Part shown: piece by piece, positions 14,512 to 20,569 of the stretch | Layout: every line of letters begins with the position of its first letter | Numbering within the stretch: the first letter of the stretch is position 1 | Source of the DNA: JASHPR01 sp963833885 | GTDB taxonomy: Bacteria; Actinomycetota; Actinomycetes; Streptosporangiales; Streptosporangiaceae | Direction of reading: 5' to 3' | Assembly: GCA_963833885.1 (NCBI GenBank) | Contig: CAWHZU010000035.1 | Location: forward strand, 1 to 22,154 | DNA: 22,154 nt | Program-made: the position numbers and the translations under genes | Notes under the pieces: generated by a model | The model's input: only the letters and a program-made list of their open reading frames with translations | Database searches by the model: none | Told to the model about the DNA's origin: nothing

Positions 14512-14561
14512 GAGGCTCCTGGACAGGGACGGACTAGAAACCTGATCCCTACAGGAGCCTC
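14512..14561. repeat. Strong two-part hairpin downstream of IclR
   Basis: A 10-bp perfect stem (GAGGCTCCTG with CAGGAGCCTC), a small asymmetric bulge, then a 5-bp inner stem (AGGGA with TCCCT) and a 16-nt loop. It lies about 180 bp after the IclR stop. There is no T-run, so it is not a classical intrinsic terminator; it may be an actinobacterial terminator or part of an RNA. Confidence 0.55.
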
Positions 14562-14680
14562 TCCCGGTTCTGCGTTCAGCCCCAGCGACCCCGTGAGATC
14601 AACAAATCCGCAGCTCAGCCCTCAATATCCGCTAAATCCCTGTGTTACGGGTCACGCCGTTTTACGGGCGCCGGGTAACT

Positions 14681-14935
14681 TCATCTGTACTTGCTGCTCC
14701 TCCGGATCTGTCCGGGCGGCTGGCCGTTCTTACTGGCCAGGGTTCTGCTGCTCAGCCAGCAGTCGGCGGGCACGTCGCCTTGCGCTCGAATGTCGGCTCG
14801 CATGCCGCCCGCGTAGCTCAGGCACACCGGAGGCGATCCACCAACCCGATCGTCCGAGGAGCAGGGTGAACAGGAGGCAATTCCGTATCGCGCGGGCTTG
14901 TGGTTGACCTTGCCCTCGATAAAGGCGACCCACAT
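14681..14935 (-). CDS. Possible small orphan protein (84 residues)
   Basis: The ORF begins MWVAFIEGKV at an ATG preceded by AGGAG (10 nt away) and AGGA (5 nt away). Third codon positions are mostly G or C over the second half, as in real genes here. It has four cysteines and many Arg/Ser residues but no recognisable domain. Alternatives: a degraded gene or a chance ORF. Confidence 0.25.
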   Translation of the reverse strand: MWVAFIEGKVNHKPARYGIASCSPCSSDDRVGGSPPVCLSYAGGMRADIRAQGDVPADCWLSSRTLASKNGQPPGQIRRSSKYR

Positions 14936-14998
14936 CCGGTTCCTACTCCTAAGACATCCACAGGATGATCAAAAATCCATGGCTGTACCCTTCCCCCC

Positions 14999-15014
14999 TG
15001 AGGCCTTGGCCTCA
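14999..15014. repeat. Short palindrome TGAGGCC-TT-GGCCTCA
   Basis: Perfect 7-bp arms around TT, preceded by a run of six C (14993-14998). Possible protein-binding site or hairpin; no gene start is near enough to assign a role. Confidence 0.45.
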
Positions 15015-15237
15015 CGCTGAGCTATCGGACAATCCGCAGCTCTAGCCGACGTATTGTGTCACAGAAGCTAATGTCAGCGATAGTCAAATCTGAATATAAA
15101 ATGCCTAAAATCAAAACCTTGATCAAAAACCTCCAGTCATTGCAATAAGAGTTCGGATTTCGTTCAGCCGTAAACATTCAGGCGGTCGATAGCCTGCCCT
15201 GCGTGTTGCTTGATTACAGGTTGATTGTTTCCTGACG

Positions 15238-16869
15238 ATGGTGGACTGCGAGCAAACCGCTGCGGGCGCCGCCGTGACGTTCGTGCACGGCGCAGGAGCG
15301 GCGATCGGCGCGCAGCAGGCCGTGATCGGCGAGCGGCACTGCGACGCGTTGCGGGCCGCCGGCGCTTGTGAGACCGTGCGGCAGGTGAGCGACTGGGACA
15401 TAGTGCTGCGCGGCGGACGCGTGATCGATCCGGAATCTGGCCTCGATGCGACCGCGGACGTCGCGATCGCCGGTGACCGGGTCGCCGAGATCGGGCCCGG
15501 CCTCGGCCCCGGGCGTGCCGAGGCCGACGTCACCGGGCTGGTCGTCACCGCCGGGTTCATCGACCTGCACAGCCACGTCAACACGATCGCCGGGCTGCGG
15601 CTGCAGGCGCTGGACGGCGTCACCACCGCGCTCGAGCTGGAAGCGGGCGTCTCCCCGGTGGACGTCGCCTACCGGGCCGCGGCGGCCGACGGCCGGCCCG
15701 TCAACTACGGCTTCGCCGCGTCCTGGGCGCAGGCCCGGATGGAGGCGGTCGCCGGTCTCACCCCGGACGGGCGGCTCGGCACGCTGCTCGGCAACATCGC
15801 CGCCAGCGAATGGCAGCGCGAGGCCACGCCCGCCGAGGTCACCGCCATGCTGGGCCGGCTGTCGGGTGACCTGGCCGACGGCGCGCTCGGCATCGGCGTG
15901 CTCATGGGATACGCGCCGGCCGCGAGCCCGGGGGAGTACCTGCAGGTCGCCGGTCTCGCCGCCGAGGCGGGTGCGCCCACCTTCACGCACGCCAGGGACA
16001 TGATCGAGCTCGCGCCGCGGACGCTCATCGACGGCGCCGAGGAGATCGTCCGCGCGGCTGGTGAGACCGGCGCGCACATGCACTACTGCCACGTGAACAG
16101 CACCTCGCAGCGGCACATCGACCGGGTGCTCGGCTTGGTCTCGCGGGCGCAGGCGGCCGGTTCCCGGGTCACCACCGAGGCCTACCCGTACGGGTCCGGG
16201 ATGACCGGCATCGGTGCCGCGTTCCTGGCACCGGAGCGGCTCGGCGAGCGCGGCCTCACGCCGTCGTCGCTGACCTTCGCCCCGACCGGCGAGCGGATCG
16301 CCAGCGAGGAACGCCTGCGCGAGCTGCGGCGGGACGACCCGGGCGGTCTGGTGATCATCAAGCTGCTGGACGAGGACAACCGGGCCGACCTGGCCATGCT
16401 GATGCGCTCGCTGACGTTCCCCGGCGCGATCGTTGCCAGCGACGCCATGCCGCTGACCTGGACCGGCCCGCAGCCCGACCCGCTGGCCTGGCCGTTGCCC
16501 GGCACCGCGATCACGCACCCGCGGTCGGCCGGCACGTTCTCCCGGGCGCTGCGCCTGCTCACCCGCGACGTCCAGGACACCGGCGCCGCGCCGCTCCGGC
16601 TGACCGACGCGCTGCGCAAGTGCAGCCTGCTGCCGGCCCGGGTGCTGCAGGACCGCGTGCCCGCGATGCGCGGCAAGGGCCGGCTGCAGGCCGGCGCCGA
16701 CGCGGACGTCGTGGTGTTCGACCCGGCTGCGATCACCGACCGGTCCAGCTACGCCGACAGCACCCGCCCGTCGGCCGGCATCCAGCACGTGCTGGTCAAC
16801 GGCGCCTTCGTGGTCCGGGACGCGGATATCGTGCCCGGCGCCCTGCCCGGCCGGCCGGTCCGCGCCTGA
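15238..16869 (+). CDS. Amidohydrolase, D-aminoacylase/N-acyl-D-amino-acid deacylase-like
   Basis: A metal-dependent hydrolase of the amidohydrolase superfamily. The family N-terminus is 'WDIVLRGGRVIDPESGLD', and the metal ligands HSH (His111/His113) are in GFIDLHSHVNT. A Glu-rich strand ALELEAG follows where D-aminoacylases have Cys or other members carboxy-Lys. 'MHYCHVNSTSQ' supplies a His and 'VASDAMPLTW' the catalytic Asp. The C-terminus shows the usual 'GRLQAGADADVVVFDP'. The start is uncertain: homology begins at about residue 50 (GTG at 15385, 494 residues), but the upstream 49 codons to ATG 15238 have strong GC3 bias and no stop. Neither start has a good ribosome-binding site. Substrate probably an N-acyl or cyclic amide. 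Confidence 0.85.
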   Translation: MVDCEQTAAGAAVTFVHGAGAAIGAQQAVIGERHCDALRAAGACETVRQVSDWDIVLRGGRVIDPESGLDATADVAIAGDRVAEIGPGLGPGRAEADVTGLVVTAGFIDLHSHVNTIAGLRLQALDGVTTALELEAGVSPVDVAYRAAAADGRPVNYGFAASWAQARMEAVAGLTPDGRLGTLLGNIAASEWQREATPAEVTAMLGRLSGDLADGALGIGVLMGYAPAASPGEYLQVAGLAAEAGAPTFTHARDMIELAPRTLIDGAEEIVRAAGETGAHMHYCHVNSTSQRHIDRVLGLVSRAQAAGSRVTTEAYPYGSGMTGIGAAFLAPERLGERGLTPSSLTFAPTGERIASEERLRELRRDDPGGLVIIKLLDEDNRADLAMLMRSLTFPGAIVASDAMPLTWTGPQPDPLAWPLPGTAITHPRSAGTFSRALRLLTRDVQDTGAAPLRLTDALRKCSLLPARVLQDRVPAMRGKGRLQAGADADVVVFDPAAITDRSSYADSTRPSAGIQHVLVNGAFVVRDADIVPGALPGRPVRA

Positions 16870-16880
16870 CCCGCGGCCGC

Positions 16881-17387
16881 TCAGGCCATGGCGGCGAGCA
16901 CCCGGCGCACATCCATCAGGTGGTGCTCGCCCTCGTGCACCGCGTGCCGGCCGACCCAGCCCAGGTCACGCTCGGTGGCCTCGGGCCACGGGTAGACCAG
17001 GCGCCGCGCCCGGCCGGCCGCGCCGAGAGCCTCGAACGTCACCGCACACAGCTCGGCGGCCATGCCCAGCTGGTCCAGCACCACCGGAACGGCGTGCGCG
17101 TCGTAGCGGGCCAGGCTCACCCGCTCATCGCGGTGCATCCGGGCCACCGCGGGCACATCCTCTACCTGGGCCACGATCATCCGCTCCCGCTGCACCAGCA
17201 GCACGTCCCGCACGTGGCAGGCGTACTCGAGCGCTGACCACACCGACGGCTCGGGTCTCCGCGAGACCGCCACCGTGCCGACGCTGGACAACTCTTTCGA
17301 GAATCCGGAACGCAACGCCCGCAGCCGCCCTGGCACCGCGTCAGGCTGGACGAGCTGGTAGCTGAAACCGCACTCCGCGCAGTCCAC
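16881..17387 (-). CDS. DinB-like four-helix-bundle protein with N-terminal CxxC
   Basis: A 168-residue DinB/YfiT-type protein, a family of putative metal-dependent (often thiol) transferases. A His in the first helix (ALEYACHVRDVL) and the pair in VGRHAVHEGEHH are the likely metal triad. The N-terminus begins with a CAEC knuckle. The GTG start at 17387 has a -10-like TAGCGT 6 nt upstream, so it is probably leaderless. It converges with the amidohydrolase (11 bp) and is divergent from the Crp/Fnr gene by 22 bp. Specific function unknown. Confidence 0.8.
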   Translation of the reverse strand: MDCAECGFSYQLVQPDAVPGRLRALRSGFSKELSSVGTVAVSRRPEPSVWSALEYACHVRDVLLVQRERMIVAQVEDVPAVARMHRDERVSLARYDAHAVPVVLDQLGMAAELCAVTFEALGAAGRARRLVYPWPEATERDLGWVGRHAVHEGEHHLMDVRRVLAAMA

Positions 17388-17393
17388 GCACCG

Positions 17394-17403
17394 ACGCTAC
17401 CGT
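17394..17403. promoter_or_regulatory. Overlapping divergent -10 boxes in a 22-bp intergenic gap
   Basis: Minus-strand TAGCGT (17394-17399) lies 6 nt from the DinB-like GTG (17387). Plus-strand TACCGT (17398-17403) lies 6 nt from the Crp/Fnr GTG (17410). The boxes share two bases and together form ACGCTACCGT. Both fit TAnnnT and leaderless spacing, so RNA polymerase could start only one gene at a time. Confidence 0.5.
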
Positions 17404-17409
17404 TAAGCC

Positions 17410-18096
17410 GTGATGGCGATCGACGTGACCGGCGTGCTGCGCCAGACCGACCTGCTGCGCTCCGTTCCGGCCAGTGACCTTGAGCCGATCGCCGCGGCGT
17501 CCCGGCTCCGGGCCGTGCGCCGTGGTCAGGTGCTGTTCACGGCGGGTGATCCGAGCGACACGGTCATCCTGGTCGTCTCGGGCCGGGTCAAGGTCGTGGT
17601 CCGCTCCGCTGACGGCGCCGAGCTGACGCTCACGGTCGTGCAGCCGGGCGGCTCGCTCGGGGAGCTCAGCGTCGCCGACGGCGGCCCGAGGTCGGCGGAC
17701 GCCGAGGCCCTGGAGGACTCCCGGGTGCTGCTCGTGCCGAATGACCTGATCGCTGAGCTCTGCTCACGCGTGCCGTCGGTCACCCAGGCGCTGATGACCT
17801 CGGTCGCGGCCACGCTCCGGCGGCTGACCGAGGCGGCGTCCGACCTCGTGTTCCTCGACCTCCCGCGCCGCGTCGCGAAGGTGCTGCTCAGCCAGCCCAG
17901 GAGAGACGACGGCGTGATCGAGCTGAAGATGAGCCAGGAGGAACTCGCGCATCAGGTGGGCGGAAGCAGGCAGAGCGTCAACCTGGCGCTGCGCGGCTTC
18001 GAGCGGCGCGGCTGGATCGAGGTACACGACCGGGCGGTGACGCTCAGGCAGGCGGAGGCGCTCGCCCGGTTCGCCAACCAGGTGTCGGCTATCTGA
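17410..18096 (+). CDS. Crp/Fnr-family transcriptional regulator
   Basis: A 228-residue regulator with a cyclic-nucleotide-binding beta-barrel (about 10-125; 'GQVLFTAGDPSDTVILVVSGRVKV' begins the jelly roll, GSLGELSVADGG marks the phosphate-binding region). A helix follows, then a C-terminal winged HTH (MSQEELAHQVGGSRQSVNLAL, about 173-193). In the pocket GELS matches the cNMP motif, but the Arg expected after it is shifted (PRSADA), so the ligand is uncertain. No Fe-S cysteine cluster is present. GTG 17410 or ATG 17413 is the start. Targets cannot be told. Confidence 0.9.
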   Translation: MMAIDVTGVLRQTDLLRSVPASDLEPIAAASRLRAVRRGQVLFTAGDPSDTVILVVSGRVKVVVRSADGAELTLTVVQPGGSLGELSVADGGPRSADAEALEDSRVLLVPNDLIAELCSRVPSVTQALMTSVAATLRRLTEAASDLVFLDLPRRVAKVLLSQPRRDDGVIELKMSQEELAHQVGGSRQSVNLALRGFERRGWIEVHDRAVTLRQAEALARFANQVSAI

Positions 18097-18196
18097 CACC
18101 TGCGCTGTCGGCTGCGTGACTGACCGCACGCCCCGGTTCGGAGATGCTGACAGCAGTTGCCCAGCCGCACACCGGTCACCGGCAACCGGAAGAGGG

Positions 18197-18246
18197 GGAC
18201 CCTCCGCCCGGCAGCACCTCCCAGCGGCCGCCCGGGCGGAGGGACC
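18197..18246. repeat. Very stable GC hairpin between Crp/Fnr and the histidine kinase
   Basis: Perfect 12-bp arms CCCTCCGCCCGG (18200-18211) and CCGGGCGGAGGG (18232-18243), extendable to 15 bp with one mismatch, around a 20-nt loop. It ends 7-10 nt before the GGGAGG ribosome-binding site of the kinase. Could be the terminator of the Crp/Fnr gene or a 5'-UTR element. Confidence 0.7.
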
Positions 18247-18266
18247 GGAACCCGGGAGGGGTCACG

Positions 18267-19022
18267 ATGTTCGGGTTGCTGCCGCGGGCAGATTCGGTGA
18301 CGGACCTGCGCCGCCAGGCCCGCGAGCTGCGGGCCTCGCGGGCGCGCATCGTTGCCGCCGCCGACGCCGAGCGCCGGCGCATCGAGCGCGACCTGCACGA
18401 CGGCGCGCAGCAGCACCTCACCTCTCTGTCGGTCAGGCTGCTCATGGCGGCGAAGCTGGCCGGCCAGGACCCGGAGCTGGCCAGCTTGCTCGAGCAGCTT
18501 GGCGCCGAGGTCAGGGACACCGCGCAGGAGCTGCGGAACCTCGCGCACGGGATCTACCCGCCGCTGCTGCGGGCGAACGGGCTGGCCGACGCGCTGTTCG
18601 CCGCGGCCAGCCACGCCACGCTGCCCACCAGGGTGCAGGCCGGCTCGGTCGGCCGGTATCCCGCCGACGTCGAGGCGGCGGTGTACTTCTGCTGCCTGGA
18701 GGCCCTGCAGAACGCGTGCAAGCACGCGGGGGAGCGGGCCTCGATCCGGCTGCGGGTGCGGGAGGAGGCCGGAACGCTCACGTTCGAGGTGACCGACGAC
18801 GGTGCCGGGTTCGACGCCGCGGGCCGGCGTCTCGGCGCGGGATTGCTCAACATGGCCGACCGGCTGGGCGCGTTCGGTGGCCGCCTGCGGGTGGACTCGG
18901 CCCCGGGCCAGGGGACCCGGGTCACCGGCATGGTCTGCGTGGCCGCTGGGGCCCGGGTGGTCGGCGCCGCGGACCAGCACATTCCGGACGCGGCGAATCC
19001 TGCCTCCCCGGCTCTCCGCTGA
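18267..19022 (+). CDS. Sensorless HisKA_3-type histidine kinase
   Basis: A 251-residue NarL-type kinase core without transmembrane or sensor domain. The dimerisation/phosphoacceptor helix is ERDLHDGAQQHL (His44), followed by 'LRNLAHGIYPPLL', typical of the HisKA_3 group. The HATPase_c domain has EALQNACKHA (Asn149) and DDGAGFD (Asp177/Asp178), then 'GAGLLNMADRLGAFGG'. ATG 18267 is chosen because of GGGAGG 7 nt upstream; the frame is open further upstream through the hairpin. No response regulator follows, so its partner is elsewhere. Being cytosolic, it may be controlled by another protein. Confidence 0.88.
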   Translation: MFGLLPRADSVTDLRRQARELRASRARIVAAADAERRRIERDLHDGAQQHLTSLSVRLLMAAKLAGQDPELASLLEQLGAEVRDTAQELRNLAHGIYPPLLRANGLADALFAAASHATLPTRVQAGSVGRYPADVEAAVYFCCLEALQNACKHAGERASIRLRVREEAGTLTFEVTDDGAGFDAAGRRLGAGLLNMADRLGAFGGRLRVDSAPGQGTRVTGMVCVAAGARVVGAADQHIPDAANPASPALR

Positions 19023-19052
19023 CGCTCACCGCCTGCTGCCGAGGAGGAGCGC

Positions 19053-19220
19053 ATGACCGCGCACGTGATCGTCGGCATTGTGGCGCCCGCCGCCGGGCCC
19101 CGGCGGGCATCGTCGCGCTGGCCGAGGAGCCGACTGAGGAAATCGGCCCGGCCACATGCGTGTAAATCGGTCACAGAAAGTGAAATTTACGGCAAAGAGT
19201 GGCAGCATGGACTCAGCTAA
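19053..19220 (+). CDS. Possible small protein (55 residues) behind the kinase
   Basis: The ATG at 19053 has one of the best ribosome-binding sites in the window (AGGAGG at 19042-19047, 5 nt spacing), 30 bp after the kinase stop. It reads MTAHVIVGIVAPAAG and then becomes Arg/Ser-rich. A second frame over the same bases ends in a more protein-like GIVALAEEPTEEIGPATCV, so the true gene may have been frameshifted at about 19095-19105. No family is recognised. Confidence 0.35.
   Translation: MTAHVIVGIVAPAAGPRRASSRWPRSRLRKSARPHACKSVTESEIYGKEWQHGLS
19162..19190. repeat. 29-bp interrupted palindrome upstream of the SDH_sah gene
   Basis: Nested arms GTAAAT / ATTTAC and TCAC / GTGA around AGAAA, in an AT-rich patch about 90 bp before the protease-like gene. 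It may be an operator; an RNA hairpin without T-run is the alternative. Confidence 0.5.
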
Positions 19221-19279
19221 CTGGGCGATGGCGGCCACGGATTCCGCGGGCACCCGGGGCGCCCGCCTTTGGGGGGAAG

Positions 19280-20335
19280 ATGACGATCTCGGGAAACGGA
19301 CCTCTGCCCGCAGAGGACGTGCCGAACGGGGCTCTGGGCCTGGCCGAAAACGGCTCGTCCTACTACCGCGAGATAGATCCGGTGCAGCGAAGGAAAATCC
19401 AGGCGGAGGGCAGGCGCTTCGTCGAGCTGACCGGTGGCGGGACCTGCCTGGTCTTAATTGGCCGGCTGATCGGCGTGGGGGATTCCGGAATGTCGACGGA
19501 ACGCCGGGTCCAGATCGCGTGCCAGGAGCGGTTCGGGTTCCCGAAGGCCGAGCCCGAGGAAACGATCAACGTCATCCTCGACTCGACGGGCGGCCCGCTC
19601 GACACGGCGTTCCGGACGGCGCTGTACTTGTCCCGGTACGCCGCGAACCTGAACATCTACGTCCCGCGCAAGGCCAAGAGCGCCAGCACCCTGATCGCCG
19701 TGGCGGGCAGCAGCATCGTCATGTCACCGTTCGGCGAGCTCGGGCCGCTGGACACCCAGATCAGGGACCCCCGGAATCCCACGGATTACATTTCGGCGCT
19801 CGACTGCTACCAGAGCGTCGATTACGTGCGGGAATTCGGGTTCGCGACCCTTTCCCAGGCGCTCAAGCAACTCGCCGCGGTGACCCAGGGCAAGCTCCTG
19901 CTCACCGACTCGCTCGACGCCGCCGCCCAGTTCGCGATCGGCAGCATCACGCCGATGCTCTCCCAGACCAGGTCGCTTGACTTCGGCGCGTGGGGGCGCA
20001 GCCTGAAGATGGGCCAGAGGTACGCCCAGATACTCATCTCGCGGGCGGCAGAGCTGGAGCAGGGGAAGGCGGAGACAATTGCCGAAAGGCTGGTTTACGG
20101 CTACACGCACCACTTCTTCCCTATCGACGTGATCGAAGCCAGGGAGATTGGCCTGAACCCGCAGGAGATGGCCGAGGACGTATACCAGAGCGCGATCGAC
20201 ATCGTGACCACCTGCAACAACAACCAGATCTGCATTGAGTTCGTCGACCAGTTCGCGGGGACCGCCGAGCTGAACGGTGCGTCCGCGGCCGGGACGGTCC
20301 CGGAGGCAGCGGCGCCCGCGCCGAGCGCGGGGTGA
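19280..20335 (+). CDS. SDH_sah (serine dehydrogenase proteinase)/ClpP-fold serine protease
   Basis: A 351-residue protein of the ClpP/crotonase-like fold. The oxyanion strand is NVILDSTGGPLDTAF (97-111), the nucleophile is Ser134 in the AKSAST motif (SAGT in most relatives), and 'IVMSPFGELGPLDTQI' with Asp158 is the hallmark of the group. The C-terminal helical part carries an FFPIDVIEAREIGL segment typical of SDH_sah. No signal peptide or membrane anchor is seen, in contrast to SppA. ATG 19280 with an adjacent purine-rich GGGGGGAAG is chosen over an in-frame GTG at 19199. The Ala/Pro-rich C-terminal tail looks disordered. It likely acts on cytoplasmic proteins or peptides; targets unknown. 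Confidence 0.83.
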   Translation: MTISGNGPLPAEDVPNGALGLAENGSSYYREIDPVQRRKIQAEGRRFVELTGGGTCLVLIGRLIGVGDSGMSTERRVQIACQERFGFPKAEPEETINVILDSTGGPLDTAFRTALYLSRYAANLNIYVPRKAKSASTLIAVAGSSIVMSPFGELGPLDTQIRDPRNPTDYISALDCYQSVDYVREFGFATLSQALKQLAAVTQGKLLLTDSLDAAAQFAIGSITPMLSQTRSLDFGAWGRSLKMGQRYAQILISRAAELEQGKAETIAERLVYGYTHHFFPIDVIEAREIGLNPQEMAEDVYQSAIDIVTTCNNNQICIEFVDQFAGTAELNGASAAGTVPEAAAPAPSAG

Positions 20336-20391
20336 CAGTCGCGGGCCGGCGTGTTGGCAGTCAGACGTTACGAGGATAGAGGTGGGCGGTT

Positions 20392-20553
20392 ATGTCCAGG
20401 GTGCTGTGCATGCAACCTGGCTGCAACGAGACGGTGGAAATTCCCGAGGCAGCGGTCGCTGTCGCCGAGGAATACCTGCCGCCGCCGGAGCGCGAGATCC
20501 AGATCGTGTGCCCCAAAGGGCACCGCAACGTCTACGTCACGAAGTCGTTCTGA
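20392..20553 (+). CDS. Small Cys/His (possible zinc-binding) protein, 53 residues
   Basis: The ATG at 20392 has GAGGTG about 8-9 nt upstream. The protein begins MSRVLCMQPG and has two knuckle-like motifs: C6-x4-C11 near the start and C40-x3-H44 (CPKGH) near the end, joined by an acidic, proline-rich linker. Codon third positions are GC-rich. It follows the SDH_sah gene by 56 bp on the same strand and is probably cotranscribed. Short zinc-ribbon proteins often pair with enzymes as adaptors, but that role here is only inferred. Confidence 0.6.
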   Translation: MSRVLCMQPGCNETVEIPEAAVAVAEEYLPPPEREIQIVCPKGHRNVYVTKSF

Positions 20554-20569
20554 CGGCCCGGCCTCGGCC

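Larger units (their letters stand above)
14334..15237. other. 904-bp intergenic stretch without a confident gene
   Basis: GC is lower than in the flanking genes and drops clearly after about 15040, where runs such as TATAAAATG and ATCAAAA occur. It contains a strong hairpin (14512-14561), a weak minus-strand small ORF (14681-14935) and a 16-bp near-palindrome (14999-15014). No transposase, integrase or tRNA could be recognised. It separates the catabolic cassette from an unrelated gene block and may be an old insertion or degraded region. Confidence 0.6.

Noticed and set aside
14811..14880. tRNA-like start GCGTAGCTCAGG
   Set aside because: No matching D-stem, anticodon arm or T-loop GGTTCGA could be built.
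14985..15040. 6C-type RNA motif suggested by a CCCCCC run beside a palindrome
   Set aside because: The C-run is not in the loop of a stem, and a second C-rich hairpin is absent.
15214..16788. Long (524-residue) open frame antisense to the amidohydrolase
   Set aside because: It mirrors the GC3 bias of the real plus-strand gene, has Arg/Gly-rich low-complexity content and no family motifs.
17952..18980. 342-residue minus-strand frame opposite the Crp/Fnr and kinase genes
   Set aside because: Both opposite genes show clear domain motifs; this frame has none.
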